Source of the DNA: Sediminibacterium sp.
GTDB lineage: Bacteria > Bacteroidota > Bacteroidia > Chitinophagales > Chitinophagaceae
Reading direction: 5' to 3'
Assembly: GCA_030158535.1 (NCBI GenBank)
Contig: JAOASV010000203.1
Location: 1-42,306, forward strand
Length of the DNA: 42,306 nucleotides
This document shows, piece after piece, positions 1-8,767 of this stretch; the stretch's first letter is position 1; each line of letters begins with the position of its first letter. The notes under the pieces are model-generated. The model worked only from the letters and a program-made list of their open reading frames with translations. It was not told where the DNA came from and did no database searches. The translations under genes and the position numbers were made by a program.

Positions 1-537
1 AGGCGTTAACGATTTTGCTGATTTATTAAAATAATGTCTGGCTGCAGCTTCCATGCCAAAACAGCCTGGGCCGGTTTCAATCACATTCAAGTAAACTTCT
101 AAAATTCTTTTTTTACCCCAAATAAGCTCTATCAAAAACGTGAAATAGATTTCTGGAATTTTTCGAATGTATTTATCATAAGAACCTCCCTGCCATAAAA
201 ATACATTTTTTGCAACCTGTTGTGTTATCGTGCTGGCGCCTCCTCCTAACGGAATTTTACTTTTCTTCTTTTTCTTTTTTGGACGTAGGCTTTTTTCGAT
301 GGCGTCGAAATCAAATCCAATATGCTCTGCAAATAGTTGATCTTCGCTAGCAATAGCTGCTAGTTTACTCTGGTAGCCCAGTTCATCCCAACTTACATAA
401 TCTCTTTTTAAACCAAGCCCAAATGCATTTGTGAGCTGTGTGATGGTGATGGGAGGATCCACAAACTTTGTTATCAGCACATATAAAAAGGAGCTAACAA
501 ATAAATACAATAAAACCCGCTTAATTTTCCCAATCAC
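1..537 (-). CDS. mtgA: Monofunctional peptidoglycan glycosyltransferase (MtgA-like), C-terminus cut by window edge
   Basis: Glycosyltransferase family 51 enzyme that polymerises lipid II into glycan strands at the inner membrane. My translation of the minus strand shows one N-terminal membrane anchor (about residues 7-25), then the catalytic motif SEDQLFAEHIGFD with the general-base Glu near residue 65, and the second conserved block GASTITQQVAKN near 100-111. A run of six lysines (about 87-92) fills the loop between these motifs. No transpeptidase domain is seen in the part present, and the length and anchor fit MtgA rather than a class A PBP, but the C-terminus lies outside the window. The GTG at 537 is the only common start between the upstream in-frame TAA and the membrane anchor. 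It is divergent from apbE. Confidence 0.88.
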   Translation of the reverse strand, partial: MIGKIKRVLLYLFVSSFLYVLITKFVDPPITITQLTNAFGLGLKRDYVSWDELGYQSKLAAIASEDQLFAEHIGFDFDAIEKSLRPKKKKKKSKIPLGGGASTITQQVAKNVFLWQGGSYDKYIRKIPEIYFTFLIELIWGKKRILEVYLNVIETGPGCFGMEAAARHYFNKSAKSLTP

Positions 538-566
538 GATTAAAGTTTTTCTAAATTACAAATCTT

Positions 567-1586
567 TTGAACGCAAACTTCTTTTATTTGAAAAAGCTCA
601 TTTTCTTTTTGTTATTTTTTGTGCAGGTATGTATATCGGCAGCACAAGAAAATAGATATGCGTATAGTATGCAAAAGATGGGCTCACCATTTAATTTGGT
701 ACTCTATGCAAAAACAAAACAGATAGCAGACAGCGCAGCGTATCAAAGTTTTAAACTTATTGATTCTATTAATTTAATTTGTAGTGATTATGATAGCAGT
801 GCCGAATTATTTAAACTTAGGTACGCGGCAGTTGGAAAACCCACTAAAGTTTCATCTATTTTAATGGAACTGCTTTCTACTGCACGCCAGGCTTACAACA
901 ATTCTTATGGCAGTTTTGATATTACCGTTGGTCCACTTTCCCGTTTATGGCGAAACGCACGTAAGTCTCAACAATTTCCTAACGCCACTGCAATCAAAGA
1001 AGCCCGTAAATCTGTTGGATTTAATAAAGTTCTATTAGATAGCAGTGCACAAACGATTACGTTTTTACAACCCAACATGCAACTAGATATGGGTGGAATT
1101 GCTAAAGGATATGCTGCTGATAAAGTACTCGCTTTATTACAATCATTTGGAATTACAAATGCGCTAGTAGATGCAGGTGGTGATATGGCTGCTTTTGGTA
1201 CGCCGTTAGATAAAAAGGGATGGCGCGTAGGAATAAACATACCTGGGCAGCAGGAAGCATTATGGAAGCGAAAGCTCATCTTATCCAATAAGGCAGTTGC
1301 AACGTCTGGTGATGCATATCAATATATGTTACATAAGGGTAAAAAGTATGCGCATATCATTGATGCTAGAACCGGCTATGGCGTTACTTTTCAGCGGAAT
1401 GTAACCGTGGTTGCCCCGTCTGCAACAACTGCAGATTGGTTAGCAACGGCTTGTAGCATCCTAACACTTAATCAGGTTAAAATATTGGCAAAAAAGTACA
1501 AATCTGAAGTACTCATTACTACATTACAAAATGGAAGGATTCATAAAGTTAGTTTTGGAAAATTTGATAGCTACCTAGAACAATAA
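567..1586 (+). CDS. apbE: FAD:protein FMN transferase (ApbE family)
   Basis: Transfers FMN from FAD onto a Thr/Ser of target flavoproteins such as NqrB/RnfG subunits, using Mg2+, outside the cytoplasmic membrane. Visible family motifs are MGGIAKGYAAD, DAGGDMAAFG and the C-terminal VATSGDAYQYM followed by AHIIDARTGYG, in the normal order for ApbE. The length of about 330 residues is normal. An N-terminal signal peptide (KKLIFFLLFF...ISAAQE) indicates export. The reading frame opens with TTG at 567; a second in-frame TTG at 588 gives the textbook signal start MKKLIFF and is the more likely initiator. I see no ATG before the mature domain. No obvious flavoprotein substrate lies next to it. Confidence 0.9.
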   Translation: MNANFFYLKKLIFFLLFFVQVCISAAQENRYAYSMQKMGSPFNLVLYAKTKQIADSAAYQSFKLIDSINLICSDYDSSAELFKLRYAAVGKPTKVSSILMELLSTARQAYNNSYGSFDITVGPLSRLWRNARKSQQFPNATAIKEARKSVGFNKVLLDSSAQTITFLQPNMQLDMGGIAKGYAADKVLALLQSFGITNALVDAGGDMAAFGTPLDKKGWRVGINIPGQQEALWKRKLILSNKAVATSGDAYQYMLHKGKKYAHIIDARTGYGVTFQRNVTVVAPSATTADWLATACSILTLNQVKILAKKYKSEVLITTLQNGRIHKVSFGKFDSYLEQ

Positions 1587-1599
1587 TTGTTGTAGCTAT
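1567..1599. terminator. Imperfect stem-loop at the end of apbE
   Basis: ATAGCTAC (1567-1574) pairs with GTAGCTAT (1592-1599), and AACAAT/ATTGTT (1579-1584/1586-1591) forms an inner stem; the apbE stop codon sits in the loop. No T-run follows on the plus strand, so this may be a weak or RNA-stabilising terminator rather than a strong intrinsic one. Confidence 0.35.
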
Positions 1600-1638
1600 T
1601 ATAAAAAATTCATAACTTCCTAATTCTAAATTTTAATT

Positions 1639-2595
1639 GTGTTCAAGAATTTTTTTGCAGTCATATTTTGTTTTATTGCTTTTGGTGCATCTGCCCAACA
1701 AACGAGTGTAAATTTTGAAAAGTATGAGCAAAAATTACCTGTAAGTAATTTGCGTTTTGCAATGGTGCCTATTCCTGCCGGACAATTTAAGATGGGTTCC
1801 ACAATAACATCTCCAAAAATCAATACCGACGAAACGCCTCAAAAAGAAATTACACTAGATGCATTTTGGATGAGTGCGACAGAAGTAACCCGTGATGTAT
1901 TTGATGTTTTTTTAAAAGACGAAACAACTTCTCAAAATTCTGATGTAGATGCTATCACTAGACCTAGTCCTCAATATGTAGATTTAACCTGGGGTATGGG
2001 TAAAGAGGGAGGCTACCCTGCCAATAGTATGTCGCAGTATGCAGCACTTATGTTTTGCAAATGGCTATATAAACAAACAGGTATTTTTTATAGACTACCT
2101 ACAGAAGCCGAATGGGAATATGCAAGCAGAGCGGGAGCAACTACCCCATACTATTTTGGAACAGACCCTAACCTGCTCACTAAATATGCATGGTTTCAAA
2201 AAAACAGTACTAACAAATACCAAAAAGTGGCTCAAAAATTACCCAATGCTTGGGGACTTTACGATATGCTTGGTAATTTAATGGAGTGGACCACGGATCA
2301 TTATTTACCGGGTAGATATGCTAGCATCGAATTAAACAACCCCATGGTTCCGCCTACGCAAGGCGTGTATCCAAAAGTGTTACGCGGCGGATCGTATTTA
2401 TCGGATGCCAATACTTGCAGAAATGGCAAACGCATTAAATCAGATCCTATTTGGAATAGGCGTGATCCACAAATCCCAAAAAGTAAATGGTGGCTCACAG
2501 AAGCTACAGATGTAGGCATTAGACTCGTGCGACCATTACAACAACCAACTCCTGAACAAGCGCAACAATTTTATACCACCTATTTAATAAAATAA
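1639..2595 (+). CDS. Exported SUMF1/FGE-fold protein lacking one FGE active-site cysteine
   Basis: Formylglycine-generating-enzyme (SUMF1) family protein. It has a signal peptide (to about Q20), then the fold markers MVPIPAGQFKMGS (42-54), SATEVTRDVF, RLPTEAEWEYASRAG (152-166), GLYDMLGNLMEWT and a C-terminal LRGGSYLSDANTC, ending in VGIRLVRP. In true FGE the RGGSY segment carries two copper-binding cysteines five residues apart; here the first is Ser255 and only Cys260 remains. The protein is therefore probably not a sulfatase-activating oxidase, and no sulfatase is seen in the window. It may have a structural or binding role as in GldK-type SUMF1 proteins, though no lipobox is visible. Translation starts at GTG 1639. 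The stop lies 13 bp before the oxidoreductase gene, suggesting co-transcription. Confidence 0.8.
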   Translation: MFKNFFAVIFCFIAFGASAQQTSVNFEKYEQKLPVSNLRFAMVPIPAGQFKMGSTITSPKINTDETPQKEITLDAFWMSATEVTRDVFDVFLKDETTSQNSDVDAITRPSPQYVDLTWGMGKEGGYPANSMSQYAALMFCKWLYKQTGIFYRLPTEAEWEYASRAGATTPYYFGTDPNLLTKYAWFQKNSTNKYQKVAQKLPNAWGLYDMLGNLMEWTTDHYLPGRYASIELNNPMVPPTQGVYPKVLRGGSYLSDANTCRNGKRIKSDPIWNRRDPQIPKSKWWLTEATDVGIRLVRPLQQPTPEQAQQFYTTYLIK

Positions 2596-2608
2596 AAACA
2601 ACAGCCAT

Positions 2609-3934
2609 ATGTCAAATTCATCTTTTCATGACAAACGCAGAGACTTTGTAAAACAAGGTTCGATGCTAGCAGGTGCTATTGCAGCTGCACCCCTAATTTC
2701 CAACGCTAACTTTTTTTCTGGTTCTGATGACGTTATCAAAGTAGCCGTTATTGGTTGCGGCGGACGTGGAACAGGCGCTGCCGTTCAAGCATTGATGAGC
2801 AAACAAAATGTAAAAATTGTTGCGATGGCGGATGCTTTTAGAGACCGATTAGATGAATGTTACAAAAATGTAAGTGGAGAACTTGCTAGTGCTGGCGCTG
2901 GTACAAAAGGCACACTTGATGTTCCAGAAGAAAGAAAATTTGTAGGCTTTGATGGTTATTTAAAAGCCATACCACTTGCAGATGTTGTTATACTTGCAAC
3001 CCCTCCAGGTTTTAGACCCATTCATTTTGAAGAAGCCGTAAAGCAAGGCAAACATATATTTATGGAAAAGCCGGTAGCTACAGATCCTGCAGGCGTGCAA
3101 AGGGTTTTAGCAGCTGCTAAAATTGCAAAACAAAAGAAATTAAATGTGGTAGTAGGTCTTCAAAGACATTACCAAGATTCATACCGCGCGCTTTTTGCAA
3201 AAAAAGATATGATTGGAGATATTACATCGATGCAAGCTTGGTGGAATAATGATGGCGTATGGACAAGACCACGTAAAGCAGGTCAAACAGAAATGGAATA
3301 CCAAATGCGTAACTGGTATTATTTTGTATGGCTTTGCGGTGATCATATTACAGAGCAGCATATTCACAATTTAGATGTGATCAACTGGTTTAAAGGCGGG
3401 TATCCTGTTAAAGCGCAAGGCTTTGGTGGACGACAAGTAAGAAAATCAAAAGAGCATGGTGAAATATTTGACCATCACTATGTAGAGTTTCATTACGCCG
3501 ATGGATCTATTTTAAATTCTCAGTGTAGACATATGCCAGGGACTTCAAGTAAAGTAGATGAACTACTTGTAGGTACTAAGGGAAAAATATATTGCGATGC
3601 AGCGCGTATCACAGATTTACGCGGCAAAACAATATTTCAATTTGATAAATCTAAAGAGCGTAATCCATATCAAACTGAGCATGACGAACTTTTTGCAGCG
3701 ATTGCAAAAGGTGAGTATAAATATGCCGATGCAGAAAATGGCGCATACTCAACTATGACATCTATTTTAGGCCGAATGGCTACGTATAGTGGACAAATTA
3801 TAGATTGGGATAAAGCGATTAACTCTGGTCTTAATTTACACCCTTCGGTGTATGCATTTGATGCTGCAGCGCCTGTTAATCCTGGGCCTGACGGATTCTA
3901 TCCAGTGCCGGTGCCTGGTGTTACAAAATACTAA
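2609..3934 (+). CDS. Tat-exported Gfo/Idh/MocA family oxidoreductase
   Basis: NAD(P)-dependent sugar or polyol dehydrogenase-like protein. The N-terminus has a twin-arginine signal (DKRRDFVKQGSMLAGA, residues 8-23), implying folded export with its cofactor. The Rossmann motif VAVIGCGGRGTGA begins near residue 45. EKPVATDP is the conserved EKP cofactor/substrate motif, and the C-terminal substrate domain carries the catalytic-region segment HITEQHIHNLDVINWF. At 441 residues it has the usual length for the Tat-type clade common in Bacteroidota and Planctomycetes. The substrate cannot be read from the sequence; I compared it mentally with GH109 and the characteristic GH109 segments are absent. 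It follows the SUMF1 gene by 13 bp and ends at a bidirectional terminator. Confidence 0.85.
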   Translation: MSNSSFHDKRRDFVKQGSMLAGAIAAAPLISNANFFSGSDDVIKVAVIGCGGRGTGAAVQALMSKQNVKIVAMADAFRDRLDECYKNVSGELASAGAGTKGTLDVPEERKFVGFDGYLKAIPLADVVILATPPGFRPIHFEEAVKQGKHIFMEKPVATDPAGVQRVLAAAKIAKQKKLNVVVGLQRHYQDSYRALFAKKDMIGDITSMQAWWNNDGVWTRPRKAGQTEMEYQMRNWYYFVWLCGDHITEQHIHNLDVINWFKGGYPVKAQGFGGRQVRKSKEHGEIFDHHYVEFHYADGSILNSQCRHMPGTSSKVDELLVGTKGKIYCDAARITDLRGKTIFQFDKSKERNPYQTEHDELFAAIAKGEYKYADAENGAYSTMTSILGRMATYSGQIIDWDKAINSGLNLHPSVYAFDAAAPVNPGPDGFYPVPVPGVTKY

Positions 3935-3947
3935 TGAGTAAAAAAGT

Positions 3948-3984
3948 AAAGCGGCTCCCTTTTCTAGTAATTGGGAGCCGCTTT
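3948..3984. terminator. Bidirectional intrinsic terminator
   Basis: Perfect 12-bp inverted repeat AAAGCGGCTCCC (3948-3959) / GGGAGCCGCTTT (3973-3984) with a 13-nt loop, A-rich before and T-rich after, so it works in both directions. It separates two convergent genes and abuts the stop codon (3986-3988) of the minus-strand hexosaminidase. Confidence 0.9.
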
Positions 3985-3985
3985 T

Positions 3986-6193
3986 TTATTCTACAATAAT
4001 TTCATCGATAAATTGAAAGCCGCTTTGAAGTTTCGATATAAACTTAATATAGCGCGTGGCTGTTGGTTTCATTTGTATTTTAAAATCTTTAAAGAGTAAA
4101 CTACTTTCTGTAGGAGATATCGTATTGTTGTCTCTACCCTGATTGGTATAATTGATACCATCTACGGATGTTTGTACTTCAATATATTTAGGCATATAAA
4201 CACCAGGTCCAATAATTTGCATAAAATTTGCTTGCACCAAACTTATTGTATCAATTTTTTGTAAATCAATTACAACGTCCATATTGGTGATAAAACCCTG
4301 CCACTGCCCATCTTGGTAGGTTAAAGTTCCTCGGTATCCGTTCACAAGTGTGCGCGCACCATCAGCAGGATAACCTTTACTATAAGGTATATTGTAGGTT
4401 ACGGGTTTATTAAATGCTTTATGAAAATTAATGAGCACCGAATCCGGGGCTGATTTTTTTGCATTAATAATGGCAGCTTTAATTGTTGCTTTTGAATCAA
4501 TTAAAAATGGCGTTGAATATATATTGGAAGCAGTGGTGGGTGCTGTTCCATTGGTGGTATAATAGATGGTTGGTTTAAACTGCTCACTATTAAAACTAAC
4601 GCGCGCAGCGCGAGACGCAGTATCAATGGTTGTGGTAATATCCACTCTATTAGATGGTCTACAATAATTGATATTAAATGCTTGTAGTAATTTGTAATGA
4701 GCGGTTAATTTTTCTTGAAACTGTGCCCAATTTTTAGCAGACGGATTACTCCACACCACTTCGCTTAACGCAATGATGCGTGGGAAAATCATATATGCCG
4801 CATGCTCCTGCGTAGGTACGTATTCGGTCCATAAATTGGCCTGCGCACCTTTTACATACTGCTGTTTTTCTTTTTCAAGTACTGTGGGCATCGGCTCATA
4901 TTCATACACTTTTTGAAGTGGTAAAAATCCACCAATGGCTTCTGGTTCTCCAGCTGGATTTTGTTGGTATTTATCAAAGTAGCAAGTGCCACCAGGGGTC
5001 ATAATAACATCATGGTTTTGTCTTGCTGCATCAATACCACCTTGTTCCCCTCTCCAGCTCATCACGCGGGCACCTGGGGCAAGGCCACCTTCTAATATTT
5101 CATCCCAGCCTAGTAGGTAACGCCCTTTACTAGAGATAAATTTTTCCATTCTTTTGATGGCATAGCTTTGGAGTTCATCCTCATCTTTTAGGTTATTATC
5201 ACGAATGCGCTTTTGACATTTTGTACATTTTTTCCAGTGCCCTTTTGCGGCTTCATCACCTCCAATATGAATATATTTTGAAGGAAATAACCCCATCACT
5301 TCTGTAATTACGTCCTGCATAAAAGTGAATGTCGAATCGTTTCCAATACAAAATTCGCCGCTTCTACCTTTAACACTATCACAAGCTAGATTTGGATAGG
5401 CTGCTAGCACTTCATCGGAGTGCCCTGGCATTTCAATTTCTGGAATAACGTTGATGGCTTTTGCTGCAGCGTATGCCACAATGTCTTTTGCATCATTTTG
5501 TGTGTAATAACCTCCGTATGCTAACGGATCTCCTTCTTGTAAATAACCCATTCCATTTTTCCACCACTCCTTCCATGTTTTGTGTGTTCTAAATGCAGCC
5601 TGCTTTGTTAAGAGTGGGTATTTTTTTATTTCAAGTCTCCAACCTGCACCATCGGTTAAGTGTAAATGCAGGTTATTAATTTTATAAATACTTAAAACAT
5701 CCATTAAGCTTTTGATAAAAGATACCGGATAAAAATTTCGAGATACATCTAACATAAGACCCCTGTATTCGAATCTGGGCTTGTCTTTTACCGTTATACA
5801 GGCAATACGACTTGGGGTAGAACTGGTATACCAAAGCTGAACAATGGTTTGTGCACCATAGAGCGCGCCAGCATAATCTTTTGCAGAAATCGTAATGGTA
5901 CTTGCAGAAACTGTTAAAGTGTATTCGCTACTTGCTAAATTTTTATTCTCTTTAAATACTATGCGCGTATTTCCTTTTGGAAGCGTGCTAATAGATGTAC
6001 TTGTAATTTGCTGTACATATTTTGCAATCGGTTTCCAACTAGCTGGTGCTATAAACTGCGTGTTTTTATAAAAAGTAAAATTTCCATTATTTACTTTCAA
6101 AAATTGCGGCTCTGGAATGATACTAACTTGCTTTTGTGCTACAGCAATAAATCCTACGAGTATTAACGAAATAGCAAATACTATTTTTTTCAT
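3986..6193 (-). CDS. Beta-N-acetylhexosaminidase, GH20, with C-terminal accessory domains
   Basis: Exported exo-hexosaminidase that removes terminal beta-GlcNAc/GalNAc from chitin oligomers or glycoconjugates by substrate-assisted catalysis. The signal peptide ends near Q20. The GH20 N-terminal domain spans about 25-135 and the catalytic barrel begins at FEYRGLMLDVSRNF (141-154). The catalytic Asp-Glu pair is D313-E314 in HIGGDEAAKGHW, and an Arg in the MLDVSR segment is the usual substrate contact. After the barrel comes a chitobiase C-terminal-type Ig domain (IYYTTNGTAPT), then a discoidin/F5-8C-like domain ending at residue 735. The gene lies only 6 bp downstream of the large esterase, so the two form an operon. 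The substrate (chitin, GAG or N-glycan) is not decided by the sequence. Confidence 0.93.
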   Translation of the reverse strand: MKKIVFAISLILVGFIAVAQKQVSIIPEPQFLKVNNGNFTFYKNTQFIAPASWKPIAKYVQQITSTSISTLPKGNTRIVFKENKNLASSEYTLTVSASTITISAKDYAGALYGAQTIVQLWYTSSTPSRIACITVKDKPRFEYRGLMLDVSRNFYPVSFIKSLMDVLSIYKINNLHLHLTDGAGWRLEIKKYPLLTKQAAFRTHKTWKEWWKNGMGYLQEGDPLAYGGYYTQNDAKDIVAYAAAKAINVIPEIEMPGHSDEVLAAYPNLACDSVKGRSGEFCIGNDSTFTFMQDVITEVMGLFPSKYIHIGGDEAAKGHWKKCTKCQKRIRDNNLKDEDELQSYAIKRMEKFISSKGRYLLGWDEILEGGLAPGARVMSWRGEQGGIDAARQNHDVIMTPGGTCYFDKYQQNPAGEPEAIGGFLPLQKVYEYEPMPTVLEKEKQQYVKGAQANLWTEYVPTQEHAAYMIFPRIIALSEVVWSNPSAKNWAQFQEKLTAHYKLLQAFNINYCRPSNRVDITTTIDTASRAARVSFNSEQFKPTIYYTTNGTAPTTASNIYSTPFLIDSKATIKAAIINAKKSAPDSVLINFHKAFNKPVTYNIPYSKGYPADGARTLVNGYRGTLTYQDGQWQGFITNMDVVIDLQKIDTISLVQANFMQIIGPGVYMPKYIEVQTSVDGINYTNQGRDNNTISPTESSLLFKDFKIQMKPTATRYIKFISKLQSGFQFIDEIIVE

Positions 6194-6199
6194 CCTTCT

Positions 6200-8629
6200 T
6201 TACTTTTTAATATAAAAATCCTTACCTAAACTCCAGTCATTGTTAAAATAGCCCACTGCTTTAATACCGTCTTCGCCTTTAATAAGCATATCAAGTGAAA
6301 AAACCATAAAGTCAGGGAAGCCACTTCCACCACTAAAATATTGGTTGGCATCTGCGGCTTGCATGCCTTGTACACCAGTGCCACCAATGAGTGCAACGCT
6401 TGTAATACCATTGTTTTGTGCTGGGTACATAAAGTAAGCACCTAAGTCTTGACCTTCAAAAACGGTGTTTCCCATTACAATTTTTCCGGTAGTTACTTTA
6501 ATTGGACAATTGGTAAGGAGTGCCGCTGCTGCGGTATTGGTTGTTTCGTTACCATATAAAATAACACCTTGATTTTGATAAGCAGCAGTCGTAAAATCTT
6601 TATCTGCAATTAAACTTACAGAACCGTTGCCTCTATAGTACCATGTTTCAGCGTCATATTTTGCTTTTTGTAGTGCCCAATTATTTTCTGCTTCTGTTCC
6701 ATGTGTGGCGTATACAAAAACCATGTTATGGTTGAATGCTTCTTTTAATCCACCATTTCTTTGTATGCCTTTATTGGTGAGAGATGGTGAGGTTCCTTTA
6801 TTCCAAGTTGTATTTTTTTCCAAAACTAGCGCAGTACCATTAACAATATGTGTTAACTGATTACCGTCTAATACAACAGTAACCGTATCACCAACAGTAA
6901 AATCTTTGGTATCAATAGCAACAGCATTAATATTGGTAGTGGTACCTGTAATGTTTTTTGTTTTCATATTGCGCGTAAGTTGCACGCGGCTATAGTCAAA
7001 ACTTTTTGTTTGTTGTAACACTTGTAACCAATGATAGGTATTGGTAATAGCAGTAGAAGGAAGCGTGAAATCAATCACATTTACTTTACTGCTAACTGGA
7101 ATGGTATGTCTTTTGAAATAATCAAAAATAGGAGCCCAGTCTACACTCTCGTCACTAAACCAATGTGAACCTCCTGGGTATTCGTAGTAACTAAAATCAG
7201 GATGAAACTCGGCCAATACTTTTTTCATTTGTCTAGCATAGTTTACCGAAACGGTTTCGTCTGCATCACCATGAAAAATGTAAACACCATTCGCTTTGTA
7301 GTTATTGACCATGCCTAAAACATTGCTTGGTGTACTTGCTCTGGTTAATATTTTTTTAACAGGCGTACTTGTATCGTTGGGAACCAGACCATCGTGTGAA
7401 CCATACGCAGCAAGGGTTGGATAGCCAGCCGAAGGCGCAATAGCAGCCCACTTTCCAGGGTAGGTAGCACCTAAATACCAAGTGCCATGACCGCCCATCG
7501 AGTGTCCTGTTAAATAAATATTTTGTGGGTTTGGCTGGTATGTTTTTTTAGCAATTTCAAAAACTTCTAGTGCATCGAGTCTACCCCAATCTTCCCAGTT
7601 AAAACCTCTAGGTCTTCTATTGGTAGGTGCTACGATGGGTCCTTCTTGTTTAGGCTTGTAGGCTCTTGCTTGAGAAATGGCTTCTACCTCTGCGCCATGC
7701 ACCGATAAAAATAAACTTGGATTATTTTTATTGTCGTTGGCCTGAGGCGCTACTGCATAATACTGAACAGATCCGTCTATTGTACTAATAAATGTATGCG
7801 AAGCATGTTCATTACTTTTTACTGCAGTTACTACAACAGATGTAGTGTCAATGATTTGGTTGTTGACCATTAAAGTAAGTGAAACCCGGTAGCTTCCTTT
7901 TGTTGTATTTTTTGGAACTGGAATTTCTACGGCTACTTTTCTTGCTATTTGTGGAGCGATATTTGCAATACTGGTTTCTATTTTTTGATCGTCGACCGCT
8001 GCTGTAATCCGCATGCCTGCCGTATTATTTTTAGAACTATTGACTACAACAAGGCCTGCCCATTTTTTAGAAACATTTTCTCCTTCAATAAAAAATGGAA
8101 GTGTAGCATCTTTGGTACTTAATTGTACGGGCTTAAATGAAAAATCTAACATGGCTTTTACAGAAGCAAACCTGCCTGCCCCAGCAGCGCGGATATAAAA
8201 TTCATTGATCCCTTTTTTTAACTGAATAGGAATGTACATCCAACCATAACGGTACATATCACCCGCATGCGGCGCGCCATTGATAAACACCATAGAATGC
8301 CCTGTGCCAATAAACACAGCTGTTCCAGCCTTTGCTGCATTGTATTGTAGGTATAAATAACCATTGGCAAGTGCTTGGCTTCTAAAGTTGTGCGCACTGT
8401 CTGCTTTAATACTTGTCCAGTTGGTATTTGCGCCACTCGAAACAGGTAATCCTTCCTGTGGTTTACTTTCTCCCTTGTACAAGCTATAAGCGAGGGCGTC
8501 GGAATACATAGCTTCTCTACCATATTGGTGTGTTTTTCCGGAAGCTAATCCGCTAGTAAAGTAAAATACATCTTGCGCAAGTAAAACACTTGAACATAGC
8601 ACTGCAAATACGAACAATATTTTTTTCAT
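6200..8629 (-). CDS. Secreted prolyl-oligopeptidase/esterase-like alpha/beta hydrolase, multidomain
   Basis: Signal peptide to about Q19, then a beta-rich N-terminal half (about 20-270) and an alpha/beta-hydrolase core. The nucleophile elbow GHSMGGHGTWYLGATYP has Ser377; HGDADETV supplies Asp457 and GGSHWF supplies His489, so the catalytic triad looks complete. This arrangement is seen in PHB-depolymerase/feruloyl-esterase-like peptidases of Bacteroidota. About 300 residues follow the hydrolase core, with no domain I recognise. It likely removes ester groups from a polysaccharide or cleaves peptides; the substrate is unknown. It is the first gene of an operon with the GH20 hexosaminidase and diverges from the DUF4838 gene, sharing a 138-bp control region. 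Confidence 0.8.
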   Translation of the reverse strand: MKKILFVFAVLCSSVLLAQDVFYFTSGLASGKTHQYGREAMYSDALAYSLYKGESKPQEGLPVSSGANTNWTSIKADSAHNFRSQALANGYLYLQYNAAKAGTAVFIGTGHSMVFINGAPHAGDMYRYGWMYIPIQLKKGINEFYIRAAGAGRFASVKAMLDFSFKPVQLSTKDATLPFFIEGENVSKKWAGLVVVNSSKNNTAGMRITAAVDDQKIETSIANIAPQIARKVAVEIPVPKNTTKGSYRVSLTLMVNNQIIDTTSVVVTAVKSNEHASHTFISTIDGSVQYYAVAPQANDNKNNPSLFLSVHGAEVEAISQARAYKPKQEGPIVAPTNRRPRGFNWEDWGRLDALEVFEIAKKTYQPNPQNIYLTGHSMGGHGTWYLGATYPGKWAAIAPSAGYPTLAAYGSHDGLVPNDTSTPVKKILTRASTPSNVLGMVNNYKANGVYIFHGDADETVSVNYARQMKKVLAEFHPDFSYYEYPGGSHWFSDESVDWAPIFDYFKRHTIPVSSKVNVIDFTLPSTAITNTYHWLQVLQQTKSFDYSRVQLTRNMKTKNITGTTTNINAVAIDTKDFTVGDTVTVVLDGNQLTHIVNGTALVLEKNTTWNKGTSPSLTNKGIQRNGGLKEAFNHNMVFVYATHGTEAENNWALQKAKYDAETWYYRGNGSVSLIADKDFTTAAYQNQGVILYGNETTNTAAAALLTNCPIKVTTGKIVMGNTVFEGQDLGAYFMYPAQNNGITSVALIGGTGVQGMQAADANQYFSGGSGFPDFMVFSLDMLIKGEDGIKAVGYFNNDWSLGKDFYIKK

Positions 8630-8684
8630 GAATTTTTATTTGCAGTTAATTTACGCCACTATTAAATGAGCCCATTAATTATTT

Positions 8685-8698
8685 TTTAACCGGTTCAA
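8685..8698. promoter_or_regulatory. Palindrome with CG core, possible LacI-family operator
   Basis: AACCGGTT (8688-8695), flanked by T-rich and A-rich sequence, has the even palindrome with central CG that LacI-family regulators use. It sits between the divergent esterase-GH20 operon and the DUF4838 gene. No LacI-type regulator is encoded in the window, so the assignment is inference from the site alone. Confidence 0.35.
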
Positions 8699-8739
8699 AT
8701 AGGCTTAAAAAAGGTTAGAATTGAGTTATTGAAATAATT

Positions 8740-8747
8740 TAAATTTA
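8740..8747 (+). promoter_or_regulatory. Possible -7 promoter box for the DUF4838 gene
   Basis: TAAATTTA matches the Bacteroidota -7 consensus TAnnTTTG at seven of eight positions and ends 20 bp before the ATG at 8768. A TTG at 8721-8723 is spaced 16 bp upstream, shorter than usual for the -33 element. Confidence 0.35.
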
Positions 8748-8767
8748 GGGTATCTAAAATCATACAC

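Noticed and set aside
2609..3934. GH109 alpha-N-acetylgalactosaminidase assignment for the Gfo/Idh/MocA protein
   Set aside because: Tempting because of the Tat signal and glycosidase neighbours, but the characteristic GH109 segments I know are absent and the EKPVATDP region fits ordinary oxidoreductases.
8218..8523. 101-codon open frame overlapping the esterase gene on the same strand
   Set aside because: Out of frame with, and fully inside, a gene with intact signal peptide and domain structure; no family resemblance.
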